The notes below the pieces were generated by a model. It was not told the DNA's origin. It did no database searches and saw nothing but the letters and a program-made list of their open reading frames with translations. Source: Microbacterium amylolyticum (GTDB lineage: Bacteria > Actinomycetota > Actinomycetes > Actinomycetales > Microbacteriaceae). Taken from it: a DNA stretch of 64,000 nucleotides. Each line of letters starts with the position of its first letter. Positions within the stretch are counted from its first letter, which is position 1. The stretch spans positions 744,001 through 808,000 of the forward strand of contig NZ_CP049253.1 in the NCBI RefSeq assembly GCF_011046975.1, given 5' to 3'. Shown piece after piece: positions 25,020 through 34,975 of the stretch. Both the position numbers and the translations under genes were made by a program.

Positions 25020-27821
25020 TTGCTCTTTGCCTGTGTCGCGGCCGTCGTACTCTTGTGCGCCGCCGCCCCCGCCCTCACGCGCTTCGCGGGACGCAACGCC
25101 GGCTGGATCCTCGCCGCGGCCCTTCTGGCCGTCGCCGGGGCGCTCCTTGCTACGACCGGCTTCGCCCCCGATAGCGCGGTAGAACAACACGTTCCCTGGA
25201 TCCCCTCTCTCGACATCGGACTCACGCTCAGGCTCGACGCGCTCTCGCTCGTGTTCTCGATGCTCGTCCTCGTCATCGGAGCGGGAATCCTCGCGTACTC
25301 GGCGCGATACTTGAGCGCCGCGGGGACGCACGGCTCGTTTTACACACTCATGACGACATTCGCCGCGGCAATGCTCCTCCTGGTGCTGTCGAACGACATC
25401 GTCGTGCTCTTCGTTGCTTGGGAAGCCACAACCCTGTGCTCGTTCTTCCTGATCGCGCGCTCCGGAGAACACGCCCGCGAGCCCGCGATCCGCACCCTGC
25501 TCGTCACGGCAGCGGGCGGACTCAGCCTTCTCGGCGCCGTCGCCGTGATGGTGGTCGGTTCCGGCACAACGCTCATCAGTGACATCCTCGTGTCCCCCAT
25601 GTGGACCGAGCAGCCGGGCTACGCCACCGCCGCAGCCGTCCTCCTCGCCGGGGCCGCCTTCACCAAGTCAGCCCAGTTCCCCTTCCAGGCCTGGCTTCCC
25701 GACTCCATGGTCGCGATCACTCCCGTGTCCGGGTACCTTCACGCGGCGGCGATGGTCAAGGCCGGTATCTACCTCCTGCTGCGCTTTTCGCCCCCGCTCG
25801 CCGGCGACACCCTCTGGTCCACTCTGCTGATCACGGCTGGGCTCATCACGGCGCTCCTTGGCGCGAGCGCAGCGCTCAAGCGCTACGACCTCAAAGAACT
25901 TCTTGCCTACTCGACCATCAGCCAGCTGGGTCTTCTCGTTGTGATGATCGGCGTTGGCACGCCCGCAGCTCTGACAGCGGCCGTTGTTCACACTGTCGGC
26001 CACGCGCTGTTCAAGTCTTCACTGTTCATGTTCGTCGGCGTCATCGATCATGAAGCCGGCACACGCGACATCCGCAAGCTGCGCATGATGCGTCTGCGGA
26101 TGCCGGTCACGGCGATTGCCATGACCCTCGCGGCAGCGTCCATGGCGGGCGTTCCGCTCCTGCTCGGCTTTATCTCGAAGGAGATGATGTTCGAGAGCTT
26201 CCTGGATGCCGGCACCGGCTGGGTCGTTCCCGTCGTGGTGATCGGTGCCGCGATCACGAGCGCGCTGACCTTCGCATACTCGGGTCGCCTCATCCTTGGC
26301 GCATTCTCCGGACGGGGTGAGCGCACGATTACCGAGGCACCCACGTCATTTTGGATTGTCCCGGCTCTTGCTGCGGTCGCGGGCCTCGGCCTCGGAATCG
26401 TTCCGTTCATTCTCGACCCGCTCGTCGACGCCGCAGCGACTGCCGTCATCGGACAACCCGCCCATGCGCACCTTGCGCTGTGGCATGGCTTCACCCCTGC
26501 GCTGGGCGTTTCGGCGCTCGTGATCGCTTCGGGGGTTTTGCTCATCGTCTTCCGCAACCGGGTCGAAAAAGCCACCGAGAACATCAGCATTCCGATCTCG
26601 GGGCTCGCCGTTGTCGACGGCACGCGCTTCGGGATCATCCGCGTCGGCGGCGTTGTCGGAACGTGGACGGGAACACGCTCGCCGCGCCTGCATCTGGCAC
26701 TTCCTGTTGTGTCGCTCGTGGTAATCGCCGCTCTCGGATACATCTTCGTCGGCGAACTGCCCGCTGTGATCGGCGATGCCTCCCGCCCGATGGACTGGCT
26801 GCTTCTTGCGCTTGTCGCGGCTGGTGTTCTCGCGCTGCTGCGCGTTCGCACTCGGATCTCCGCCGTCGTCGTCACGGGTGTCATCGGTTTTGCGATGACC
26901 CTGTGGTACTTCACCCTCGGGGCCGCCGACGTGGCGATGACGCAGCTGCTGGTGGAAATCCTGACGGTCTGCGTGATGGTGCTCATGCTGCGCCGCCTGC
27001 CCGCCAAGATCGAGCGTCAAACATGGCGCAAGCGCGTCCCCGCAGCACTTCTCGCGGTCGCTGCCGGTGTGGCGACAACCGTTGCCGTCTGGGCGCTCAC
27101 GGGCCGACGAGAGATGTCGGATGCCGCCGAGTACTACCTCACCGAGGGGTATGTGACAACGGGCGGCCCGAACATCGTCAACACGATCCTTGTCGACTTC
27201 CGCGCCTTCGACACGCTGGGCGAGCTGACGGTCCTCGGCATCGCGGGCGTTGCCATGGCGGCGCTGTTGCACTCACGCCATCTCACGGGAACCCGTTCGG
27301 CCCGTATCGACACATCGTCTCCGTTGGCGAACGCCGAGAAGAACGCTGTGTTCGTCGGCACGATCACGCGAATCCTTGGGCCCATCATCATCGTCCTCTC
27401 GATCGTGCTCCTGCTGCGCGGTCACTACGAGCCTGGTGGCGGGTTCATCTCGGCCCTGGTCGGCGGCGCAGGATTCGCGCTCGTTTACCTCGCGGCGCCG
27501 TCCGACTCGGCCGCACGCGTTCGGTGGCCGTACATGGCCCTCATCGGTGCGGGAATCGTGGTCGGAACGGGAACCGGCTTCCTCGGCTATCTCGAAGGAT
27601 CGTTCCTCACGCCGATCGATTTCGACATCTTCGGCTACGGGCTGTCGTCGGCTCTCATCTTCGACCTCGGCGTGTACCTCGGTGTCATCGGCATCGTGCT
27701 CGCCACCTTCAATCTGCTGGGCAGGCGGCACCGCGTCTCCCACGATGACGATCCCGAAGCACCAACGGGGCCCGTGCCCGTCACAGAATCCGCCACGACA
27801 ACGGGAGGGAGCGGACGATGA
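25020..27821 (+). CDS. mrpA: Na+/H+ antiporter subunit A, fused A/B (Mrp/Mnh)
   Basis: Largest subunit of the multi-component Mrp cation/proton antiporter, 933 aa, with about twenty membrane helices. The N-terminal 500 residues are NuoL-like; a His-containing segment (GYLHAAAMVKAGIYLLLR) and the KSAQFPFQAWLPDSM signature mark proton-pathway residues. The C-terminus carries an MrpB domain (ITRILGPIIIVLSIVLLLRG, then GGGFISALVGGAGFA), so A and B are fused. The start is a TTG at 25020 with GAGGTG six bases upstream. The stop overlaps mrpC as ATGA. Role: Na+ efflux and pH homeostasis driven by the proton gradient. Confidence 0.93.
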   Translation: MLFACVAAVVLLCAAAPALTRFAGRNAGWILAAALLAVAGALLATTGFAPDSAVEQHVPWIPSLDIGLTLRLDALSLVFSMLVLVIGAGILAYSARYLSAAGTHGSFYTLMTTFAAAMLLLVLSNDIVVLFVAWEATTLCSFFLIARSGEHAREPAIRTLLVTAAGGLSLLGAVAVMVVGSGTTLISDILVSPMWTEQPGYATAAAVLLAGAAFTKSAQFPFQAWLPDSMVAITPVSGYLHAAAMVKAGIYLLLRFSPPLAGDTLWSTLLITAGLITALLGASAALKRYDLKELLAYSTISQLGLLVVMIGVGTPAALTAAVVHTVGHALFKSSLFMFVGVIDHEAGTRDIRKLRMMRLRMPVTAIAMTLAAASMAGVPLLLGFISKEMMFESFLDAGTGWVVPVVVIGAAITSALTFAYSGRLILGAFSGRGERTITEAPTSFWIVPALAAVAGLGLGIVPFILDPLVDAAATAVIGQPAHAHLALWHGFTPALGVSALVIASGVLLIVFRNRVEKATENISIPISGLAVVDGTRFGIIRVGGVVGTWTGTRSPRLHLALPVVSLVVIAALGYIFVGELPAVIGDASRPMDWLLLALVAAGVLALLRVRTRISAVVVTGVIGFAMTLWYFTLGAADVAMTQLLVEILTVCVMVLMLRRLPAKIERQTWRKRVPAALLAVAAGVATTVAVWALTGRREMSDAAEYYLTEGYVTTGGPNIVNTILVDFRAFDTLGELTVLGIAGVAMAALLHSRHLTGTRSARIDTSSPLANAEKNAVFVGTITRILGPIIIVLSIVLLLRGHYEPGGGFISALVGGAGFALVYLAAPSDSAARVRWPYMALIGAGIVVGTGTGFLGYLEGSFLTPIDFDIFGYGLSSALIFDLGVYLGVIGIVLATFNLLGRRHRVSHDDDPEAPTGPVPVTESATTTGGSGR

Positions 27822-28210
27822 CACTCGCCATCACCGCAGGCATCCTCGTCGCAGGAGCCGTCTACCTGCTCATGCGACGCGAGATGCTGCTGATCATCCT
27901 CGGCTTCGTTCTTCTCAGCCATGCCGCGAACCTCATCATCATGGCGGCCGGTGGCGCATCACGTCGCGAAGAGCCGTTCGGAACTCCCGATGACATTTCT
28001 GTTGTCGCCGATCCCCTGCCCCAGGCCTTTGTTCTGACGGCCATCGTGATTGCCTTCGCGATCACAATCTTCATGCTGGTTCTCGCCGGAACAGGAACGG
28101 ACACGGACAACGCGGAGGACGGCGCGACGGACGAAGACGAGCCGCAACCGAACGAGTCCGGCACCGCGGAGCCCTCGATGTCGAACGAACGAGAGGAGGC
28201 ATCCGCATGA
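27818..28210 (+). CDS. mrpC: Na+/H+ antiporter subunit C (Mrp/Mnh)
   Basis: NuoK-like subunit, 130 aa, with three membrane helices (ITAGILVAGAVYLLM, MLLIILGFVLLSHAANLIIM, and LPQAFVLTAIVIAFAITIFM, whose LPQALVLTAIVI-type block is diagnostic). The hydrophilic acidic C-terminal tail of about 35 residues is longer than in Bacillus MrpC. It overlaps its neighbours by four bases at both ends, so translation across the operon is tightly coupled. Confidence 0.93.
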   Translation: MTLAITAGILVAGAVYLLMRREMLLIILGFVLLSHAANLIIMAAGGASRREEPFGTPDDISVVADPLPQAFVLTAIVIAFAITIFMLVLAGTGTDTDNAEDGATDEDEPQPNESGTAEPSMSNEREEASA

Positions 28211-29730
28211 TCGGATCACTTCTTCCCCTGTTCGTGGCGATTCCCCTCATCGCCGCTGGTTTCCTCACAATCATCGGCCACCGCCCTCGGCTTCACCTTG
28301 TCGTCATGTTCGCCGTCATCACCGGCGCGCTTGCGGGGTCGATCGCGCTCGTGGCCGCGCTCGTCGGCGGCAGAACGTACGCACACGGCGTCGGATCGTG
28401 GGGCTTCGGAATCGCGATTCCCTTCGTCGCTGATATGTTCAGCGCCCTCATGCTCGTCGTCACGGGCCTGCTGGCCGTTGTCTGCGTTCTCTTCGCCGTC
28501 ATCGCCCACCGAACGATGTCGCGCTTCTTCGCGCCGCTGATCCTCGTTCTCGTCGGCGGTGTGAACGGCGTGCTGCTCACGGCAGATCTGTTCAACATGT
28601 TCGTGTTCATCGAGGTCATGCTCTTGCCCTCGTACGGGCTGTTCGTGCTGGCACGATACGGCGAAGCACCGCTCGGCCGGATTGCCGGAGCTCGACTCTA
28701 CGTGGTTCTGAACCTGCTGACATCGACGATCTTCCTCATCGGCGTCGGTTTCGTCTACGGAACGGCCGGAACGGTCAACATGGCAGAGCTCGCCGGCGCT
28801 GCCGCAGAAGACAGCACGGTGGCGATTGCCGGTTCGCTGTGCCTGTTCGCGCTCGGGATCAAAGCGGCGATCGTTCCGGTGCACGGTTGGCTGGCAAAGG
28901 CATACCCCGCCACGTCCCCCGCGATCACCGCACTGTTTTCCGGTCTGCATACCAAGGTCGCGATCTACGGTATCTACCGCATCTACGCGTATATGTACGA
29001 CGGCGATGCCCGTTGGCTGTGGATCGGTGTTCTGCTGTTCTGCGCGACGATGCTGCTGGGCGTGCTCGGCGCCGTCGGCGAGAAGACCACCCGGTCAATT
29101 CTCGCGTTCCACATGGTCAGCCAGATCGGCTACATCATGCTGGGCATCGCGCTGTTTACCGAAGCGGGGCTCGCCGCCGGTATCTTCTATCTCTTGCATC
29201 ACATGATCGTGAAGGCATCGCTCTTCCTCTCAACGGGCGCGATCGAGGTCACTTACGGCTCCGGAAAAATCGGCGAGGTTCAGGGCATGGCGAAGCGTGA
29301 GCCGATTCTGGCCGCGGCGTTCTTCGTCGCCGCACTTTCGCTGGCCGGCATCCCGCCATTCTCGGGCTTTGTTGCGAAAATGTCGCTGATTTTCGCCGCG
29401 CTCGATGCTGGGCAGATCGCCGCCGTTGTCATCATGCTCGTCGTCAGCATCATTACGCTGCTGTCGATGCTCAAGATCTGGGGTGGGGTGTTCTGGGGCA
29501 AGGAGAAGTTCCCCGAAACGCCGCCGATCACCGCGGGCTCCGCCCTCGCGACCACCCAGGTCGCCGCTCAGAAAAAGGTGGGCGCCGCTCTCATGGCTCC
29601 CGCCGTTATCCTCGCACTCGTCACGCTGGGCCTCGGGCTCGGAGCGGAGTTGCTGATGTCACTGTCTCAAACGGCCGCAGCGGGCCTCCTCGATCCCACC
29701 TCCTACATTGAGGCGGTGATGGGCTCGTGA
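28207..29730 (+). CDS. mrpD: Na+/H+ antiporter subunit D (Mrp/Mnh)
   Basis: NuoN/M-like membrane subunit, 507 aa, with about fourteen helices. Conserved features include the helix with FIEVMLLPSYGLFVL (acidic residue in membrane), IKAAIVPVHGWLAKAYPATSP, HMVSQIGYIMLGIALF and LHHMIVKASLFLSTG. With MrpA it forms the ion-translocating core. Start and stop overlap mrpC and mrpE by four bases. Confidence 0.94.
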   Translation: MIGSLLPLFVAIPLIAAGFLTIIGHRPRLHLVVMFAVITGALAGSIALVAALVGGRTYAHGVGSWGFGIAIPFVADMFSALMLVVTGLLAVVCVLFAVIAHRTMSRFFAPLILVLVGGVNGVLLTADLFNMFVFIEVMLLPSYGLFVLARYGEAPLGRIAGARLYVVLNLLTSTIFLIGVGFVYGTAGTVNMAELAGAAAEDSTVAIAGSLCLFALGIKAAIVPVHGWLAKAYPATSPAITALFSGLHTKVAIYGIYRIYAYMYDGDARWLWIGVLLFCATMLLGVLGAVGEKTTRSILAFHMVSQIGYIMLGIALFTEAGLAAGIFYLLHHMIVKASLFLSTGAIEVTYGSGKIGEVQGMAKREPILAAAFFVAALSLAGIPPFSGFVAKMSLIFAALDAGQIAAVVIMLVVSIITLLSMLKIWGGVFWGKEKFPETPPITAGSALATTQVAAQKKVGAALMAPAVILALVTLGLGLGAELLMSLSQTAAAGLLDPTSYIEAVMGS

Positions 29731-30086
29731 CCTGGCTGACGTGGCCGTTCCGCCTCATCGGCTACGTGTTCTGGTTTGCCGGTCAGCTCGTGAGCTCGAA
29801 CTGGAAAGTTCTGCACGACAACCTGACCCCGGGCCAGGGCACGCAGAACGGGATCGCGCGCATGCCGACGAAATGCCGTACCGACCTTGAGCTCACGCTC
29901 CTGGCTTCGTGCATCACGCTGACACCCGGAACGCTGACGATCGGAACGGACACAACGGGGGACGGAACACGCGTGTTGTTCGTGCACGGCATGTACGCCG
30001 ACAGCCCGGACGTGCTGCGTGCGGAGTTGCAGGTTATGCAGAACCGACTCTTGCGCGCCCTCCGACGGAAGGGACTGAACGCATGA
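29727..30086 (+). CDS. mrpE: Na+/H+ antiporter subunit E (Mrp/Mnh)
   Basis: 119 aa, start GTG overlapping the mrpD stop. The conserved block is LTPGTLTIGTDTTGDGTRVLFVHGMY, typical of MrpE, preceded by one membrane segment at the N-terminus (PFRLIGYVFWFAGQLVSSNW). It is shorter than Bacillus MrpE (about 158 aa), lacking the first membrane helices; the start is fixed by the overlap, so the short form seems real. Needed for complex assembly in characterised systems. Confidence 0.9.
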   Translation: MTWLTWPFRLIGYVFWFAGQLVSSNWKVLHDNLTPGQGTQNGIARMPTKCRTDLELTLLASCITLTPGTLTIGTDTTGDGTRVLFVHGMYADSPDVLRAELQVMQNRLLRALRRKGLNA

Positions 30087-30340
30087 TCGGAATCGACATC
30101 GGGATCGTCCTGCTCGCACTCGCCTGCCTCCCCGCGATCTATCGGATGATCGTTGGGCCAACAGATGCCGACCGAGCGGTTGCCGGAGATCTCCTCCAGT
30201 TCGCTGTTGTCGGGCTCCTCGCGCTTGCCGGAATCCGCATCGCAAGCGTGTACACATTCGACATCGTGCTGGTCGCCGCGATCGTCGGCTTCTTGTCGGC
30301 GATCTCGCTGGCCCGCGCGCTCACGAGAGGAAAGCGATGA
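30083..30340 (+). CDS. mrpF: Na+/H+ antiporter subunit F (Mrp/Mnh)
   Basis: 85 aa, three membrane helices. It contains the family segment YRMIVGPTDADRAVAGDLL and the following ASVYTFDIVLVAAIVGFLSA. The start at 30083 is set by the four-base overlap with mrpE; the longer open frame upstream is a shadow inside mrpE. Ends overlapping mrpG by four bases. Confidence 0.93.
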   Translation: MIGIDIGIVLLALACLPAIYRMIVGPTDADRAVAGDLLQFAVVGLLALAGIRIASVYTFDIVLVAAIVGFLSAISLARALTRGKR

Positions 30341-30687
30341 ACGTTTTGCAGATCATCGGTGATGTTCTCGTCGTCATCGGCGGGCTGATCTTCCTGTCAG
30401 CCGCGCTCGGAATCATGAGGTTCCCCGATGCCTATACCCGCATCTCGGCCGTGGGAACGGCGGGCGGACTCGGTATTACCTTCGTCGTCGTCGGTGCCGT
30501 GATGCATTCGCCATCCCTCGCGGACACCGTCAAGGTGATCCTCATCGTTGTCCTCCAGCTCACGACAAGCGCCATCGGCACGATCGCAATCGCCCGCTCC
30601 GCGTATCTCACACGCGTTCCGCTGGCGCGCAGGAAGTACGACGAGCTGGCAACCGCCGAGGAAGAACCGACGACCGGCCACGAGTGA
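30337..30687 (+). CDS. mrpG: Na+/H+ antiporter subunit G (Mrp/Mnh)
   Basis: 116 aa, three membrane helices, last gene of the operon. The family signature is GIMRFPDAYTRISAVGTAGGLGITFVV. The C-terminal 25 residues are hydrophilic and acidic. It is followed by a hairpin shared with the convergent mfd gene. Confidence 0.93.
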   Translation: MNVLQIIGDVLVVIGGLIFLSAALGIMRFPDAYTRISAVGTAGGLGITFVVVGAVMHSPSLADTVKVILIVVLQLTTSAIGTIAIARSAYLTRVPLARRKYDELATAEEEPTTGHE

Positions 30688-30707
30688 CGGCGGTTTCGCG
30701 CAACGCC

Positions 30708-30745
30708 GCGAAGGGCGATCAGGCTGAGGCTTGGTCGCCCTTCGC
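30708..30745. terminator. Bidirectional hairpin between mrpG and mfd
   Basis: A perfect 11-base-pair stem (gcgaagggcga / tcgcccttcgc) follows the mrpG stop and overlaps the last codons of convergent mfd. A short T-run follows on the plus strand (cgttt), so it probably ends mrp transcription; on the minus strand it lies partly within the mfd coding end. Confidence 0.6.
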
Positions 30746-33700
30746 CGTTTCGGGCGCCTTCTGCAATGGGAAGAGCGCGTCGAGGAGCTGCCGGACCCAG
30801 TCCAGAAGCGCGGCATCAGTGAGGGGCTGTCCTCCGGCAGCCGGCATCGGGACGACAAGGGCATCTGCGCCCCCGATGACCTTGCCACCGGGGTAGAGCC
30901 GCTGCAGCCGGACCTTCATCGAATCCGGAAGCTGCGCCGGTGCAATACGCAGGTTCTTTCCCATCGCCACAACGTCAGCCAGGCCGGACTGCGCGGCACG
31001 GCGACGCAGTCGTGCCACCTGCACGAGACCCGTCACGGCTTCGGGCGGCTCACCGTAGCGGTCGGTGAGCTCTTCGATCACGAGATCGATCGCGTCCTCG
31101 TCCGCTGTGGCCGTTGCCGCGGCTGACAGCTTTTGGTAGGCCTCCAGGCGGAGGCGCTCGCTGTCGATGTAGTCGTCGGGAATGCGTGCGTCGATGGGCA
31201 GCTCCAGGCGCAGCTCCGTCGGCCCGTCGTTCTCGATACCGCGGAACTCGCTGACGGCCTCACCGATCATGCGCAGGTACAAGTCGAAGCCGACTCCCGC
31301 GATATGGCCAGCCTGCTCCGCTCCGAGCAGGTTTCCCGCTCCGCGTAGCTCGAGGTCCTTCATTGCTACCTGGATACCGCTTCCGAGATCGTTGTGAACG
31401 GCGATCGTCTCGAGACGGTCGGCTGCGGTCTCCGACAACGGCTTGTTCTCGTCGTAAACGAAATAGGCATAAGCCCTCTCACGACCACGACCGACGCGTC
31501 CGCGGAGCTGGTGGAGCTGCGCCAGGCCGTATTTATCAGCACGATCGATGATGATCGTGTTGGCGTTCGCGATGTCAATACCGGTTTCGATGATCGTCGT
31601 GCACACGAGCACATCGAACTTCCGCTCCCAAAAGTCATCGACGACCTGCTCGAGCTGCTTTTCGCTCATCTTGCCGTGCGCCACCGCGATCCGTGCCTCC
31701 GGCACCAGCTCAGCAAGATGATTGGCGACCTTCTGAATCGTCGTGACGCGGTTGTGCACGTAGAACACCTGTCCCTCGCGCAACATCTCTCTGCGAATGG
31801 CCGCGCCGATCTGCTTGTCGTTGGAGGGGCCAACGTACGACAGGATCGGGTGACGTTCCTCCGGTGGGGTGGCAAGCGTGGACATTTCGCGGATGCCCGT
31901 CACGGCCATTTCCAGCGTGCGCGGAATGGGGGTCGCACTCATCGCGAGGATGTCGACGTTGGTCTTCAGCTTCTTCAGCGCATCCTTGTGTTCAACGCCG
32001 AATCGCTGCTCCTCGTCGATGATCATCAGGCCGAGATCCTTGAACGCGATGCCTTCCGTGAGGATGCGATGCGTTCCGATCACCATGTCTACGGTGCCAT
32101 CGGCGAGGCCCTGGATCGTGTCCTTTGCCTGCTTCGCCGTCTGGAAGCGGCTGAGTGCGCGGGCCTTGACGGGGAACCCGGCGAATCGCTCAGAGAAGGT
32201 CTCGAAGTGCTGTTTGACGAGAAGGGTGGTCGGCACCAGCATGGCGACCTGTTTGCCTTCCTGGATCGCCTTGAAGGCTGCTCGCACAGCCACCTCGGTC
32301 TTACCGAAGCCGACGTCTCCGGACAGAAGGCGGTCCATCGGAATGGACTTCTCCATGTCCCGTTTGATCTCGTCGATCGTCTGCAGCTGGTCTGGTGTCT
32401 CGGCGAAGGGGAACGCCTCTTCCAGCTCCCGCTGCCAGGGGGTGTCGGGGCCGAAGGCGTACCCCTGTGATGCCATGCGTGCCGAGTAGAGCTTGACGAG
32501 CTCGACAGCAATGTCCCTGACCGCTCGTCGCGCCTTCGACTTTGCCTGGGACCAGTCAGATCCGCCCATCTTGGACAGCTGAGGGTTTTCACCGCCGACG
32601 TACTTCGAAAGCAGGTCAAGCTGATCGGTTGGCACCATCAGCTTGTCACCGGGATACCCGCGCTTCGACGGCGCGTACTCCAGTACGACGTAGTCACGCA
32701 GCGTCTTCTGCGCGTTCTTGCCGCCCGTGGAGACCTCACGCTGAACCAGTTCGACGAACCGTCCAATGCCGTGGGTCGTGTGCACAACGGGATCACCCGG
32801 CTTGAGCTGAAGAGGGTCGACGACATTGCGCCGGCGCGATGCGAGCTTCTTAACGCCCTGTTCGCCGCCCCGCGCGGTACGTCCGTAGAACTCGGCGTCG
32901 GTCAGAACGGCGAGTTTCACGTCGTCACTGACAAAACCGCGTTCAATGGGCGCTGCGACAAGCGTGGCGACCCCAGGCTCCGGTGTTTCGTCAATCGCGT
33001 CAACGATGCGCGCCGCAACACCGAGGTCGCTCAGAACGTCTCGTGCTCGCTCAACAAGGCCGATTCCCGCGGCGGCGAGAACAACGGACCACCCCTGGTG
33101 CAGCAGCCCGATGACGTAGCGCGTTGCTCCGTCGACGTCTCCCTGGAAAGACGGGATCGCCGTTGCGTCGACGCGGGCTGTTTCTTCACGGGCGGGTGCG
33201 AACTCACCGTCTGCCTCGGCGAGTTCGGCCTCAATCGCCGCGAGACCGGAGTCGAAGGGGCTAAACGTCCACCACACTCCACCTCGTTCGTGCACGATGT
33301 CACGCAGCTCGACGATGGTGAAAAATCCGCTTGATTCATCAATCGACACGGGAGCCGATCCCCCGGCCGTCGCTGTGCTCCACGCTGCCTGCAGGAACTC
33401 GGAATTCGTCTCTCCCAGGCTGATGGCACGAGAAACGGCGCGTTCGGGATCGACGAGCGCTGCCGCCGCCCCCTCGGGAAGATATTCGGCAAGTGAGACA
33501 AGCGGACCCGCGACAAGCGATGAGAGCGACTCCATCCCTTCGGCGGGGATCCCCTGCGCCATCTTCTCGAGCATCTGAGCGATGCCGGGATATTCAGCCT
33601 GCAGTTCGCGGGCGCGCTGGCGAATCTCCGGGGTGAGCAAGAGCTCGCGGCTGGGCAAGAGGACAAGCTCGGTGACGTCTCCCTGCAAAGAGCGCTGATC

Positions 33701-34348
33701 TGCCACGGAGAACTGCCGGATCTGATCGACCTCATCGCCAAAGAACTCGACGCGGTACGGATGGTCCGCTGTCGGGGGGAAAACATCGAGGATGCCGCCA
33801 CGCACGGCGAATTCACCACGACGCGACACCATATCCACGCGCAGGTATGCGAGCTCGACGAGGCGTTCGGTCGCATCCTCGAGCCACATGTCTCGCCCGC
33901 CGACGATCAAAGTGACAGGCTCTGCGTCGCCGAGGCCCCGCGCGAGCGGTTGAATCGCGGCGCGAATAGAGGCGGTCACGACAAGTGGCGTGACTCCATC
34001 CCACTGTGTGAGGGTACGCAGGGTCTCGAGGCGACGCCCGACCGTTTCGGGTGTCGGGCTGAGCCGCTCATGCGGAAGAGTTTCCCATGCGGGAAAGTCA
34101 CGCACGTCTGCGCCGGGGATGAGCGACCTCAACGCTCCGGCGAGGGCTTCCGAGCGACGGCTCGTCGGCGCGATTGCGACGATGACGGGCGGATGACCTG
34201 ACGCTTGGCGCCGTTCGAGAAGCGCGGCGATCGCGGGAGCATCGAGCCCCTCGACGAGAGACACATCCGCGTCCGTTGACGTCGCGACGAACGCCTCGCG
34301 GAAGGATTCAGAGGAATCGAGGGCACGCAGAATCCCGGAGACAGTCAC
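30719..34348 (-). CDS. mfd: Transcription-repair coupling factor
   Basis: Removes RNA polymerase stalled at DNA damage and recruits UvrA, 1209 aa. In order: a UvrB-like N-terminus (including PAWETLPHERLSPTPETVG and RRGEFAVRGGILDVFPP), the polymerase-interacting domain (GDPVVHTTHGIGRFVEL onward), the SF2 translocase with Walker A SGDVGFGKTEVAV, IIDEEQRFGVEHK, MSATPIPRTL and QLRGRVGRG, and a C-terminal TRCF domain. GTG start at 34348. Full length, no defects seen. Confidence 0.97.
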   Translation of the reverse strand: MTVSGILRALDSSESFREAFVATSTDADVSLVEGLDAPAIAALLERRQASGHPPVIVAIAPTSRRSEALAGALRSLIPGADVRDFPAWETLPHERLSPTPETVGRRLETLRTLTQWDGVTPLVVTASIRAAIQPLARGLGDAEPVTLIVGGRDMWLEDATERLVELAYLRVDMVSRRGEFAVRGGILDVFPPTADHPYRVEFFGDEVDQIRQFSVADQRSLQGDVTELVLLPSRELLLTPEIRQRARELQAEYPGIAQMLEKMAQGIPAEGMESLSSLVAGPLVSLAEYLPEGAAAALVDPERAVSRAISLGETNSEFLQAAWSTATAGGSAPVSIDESSGFFTIVELRDIVHERGGVWWTFSPFDSGLAAIEAELAEADGEFAPAREETARVDATAIPSFQGDVDGATRYVIGLLHQGWSVVLAAAGIGLVERARDVLSDLGVAARIVDAIDETPEPGVATLVAAPIERGFVSDDVKLAVLTDAEFYGRTARGGEQGVKKLASRRRNVVDPLQLKPGDPVVHTTHGIGRFVELVQREVSTGGKNAQKTLRDYVVLEYAPSKRGYPGDKLMVPTDQLDLLSKYVGGENPQLSKMGGSDWSQAKSKARRAVRDIAVELVKLYSARMASQGYAFGPDTPWQRELEEAFPFAETPDQLQTIDEIKRDMEKSIPMDRLLSGDVGFGKTEVAVRAAFKAIQEGKQVAMLVPTTLLVKQHFETFSERFAGFPVKARALSRFQTAKQAKDTIQGLADGTVDMVIGTHRILTEGIAFKDLGLMIIDEEQRFGVEHKDALKKLKTNVDILAMSATPIPRTLEMAVTGIREMSTLATPPEERHPILSYVGPSNDKQIGAAIRREMLREGQVFYVHNRVTTIQKVANHLAELVPEARIAVAHGKMSEKQLEQVVDDFWERKFDVLVCTTIIETGIDIANANTIIIDRADKYGLAQLHQLRGRVGRGRERAYAYFVYDENKPLSETAADRLETIAVHNDLGSGIQVAMKDLELRGAGNLLGAEQAGHIAGVGFDLYLRMIGEAVSEFRGIENDGPTELRLELPIDARIPDDYIDSERLRLEAYQKLSAAATATADEDAIDLVIEELTDRYGEPPEAVTGLVQVARLRRRAAQSGLADVVAMGKNLRIAPAQLPDSMKVRLQRLYPGGKVIGGADALVVPMPAAGGQPLTDAALLDWVRQLLDALFPLQKAPETAKGDQASA

Positions 34349-34449
34349 CCGTTAATTCTACGGGCGAGACACTGCCCAGGAGCCGCGCGCACTGCCCAAG
34401 TGCGCATCGCCTCTGCACCTGAATCGTGCCGCGGGCATACGGTGGCAGT

Positions 34450-34911
34450 GTGAGCCCTGTTCCCACTGCCCCCATTCCCGTTCCGCCCGGCGTTCCGGCC
34501 CAGGTTCCGGCGGTCCGGCCGCGGCGCGGCGTTGGTGTTGTGGCGTTCGTGGCGGCAATACTCTCACTGGTGATCGGTGGAATCGCCATTGCTGTCGCGG
34601 GGTACTCGATCGCCTTCGCACTCCGACTGAGCGACTACCCCGGTCTGGTGCTCGACTTCGAGGCCCAGTTTTGGCGAACGCTCTCTTCGGCGACGTGGTC
34701 GGTGGTCTGGTTACTTGCTGCGTGGGTCGTTCACGCACTTCTTGCCCTCTGGGCGCTGATCCAAGGCACCGTCGCGGCAGCGATCGGCCGCGGACGCGTC
34801 TGGGGCGTCATTGCGATCGTCGTATCGCTGACGGCGTGGATTCCCCTCGCAGCGCTGACGCAGGCGGCCGTCCTCGGCGGGATCTCGGGCCTCGTCCCGT
34901 TTATCGGCTGA
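34450..34911 (+). CDS. Small multi-pass membrane protein, unknown function
   Basis: 153 aa. A Pro/Val-rich cytoplasmic N-terminus (about 1-25) leads into four hydrophobic stretches (about 28-52, 71-97, 99-125 and 130-150), including VVAFVAAILSLVIGGIAIAV. It resembles the DUF4190-like proline-rich membrane proteins common in actinobacteria, but I cannot assign a family. I chose the GTG at 34450, five bases after ggtgg; a GTG at 34426 is open but lacks a ribosome site. Divergent from mfd with about 100 bases between. Confidence 0.6.
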   Translation: MSPVPTAPIPVPPGVPAQVPAVRPRRGVGVVAFVAAILSLVIGGIAIAVAGYSIAFALRLSDYPGLVLDFEAQFWRTLSSATWSVVWLLAAWVVHALLALWALIQGTVAAAIGRGRVWGVIAIVVSLTAWIPLAALTQAAVLGGISGLVPFIG

Positions 34912-34975
34912 CGACGCAAGGTGAAAAGCCAGGTTCATACGCTCTGCTACCTGGGCATCAGAGGATCAGTCCCCC

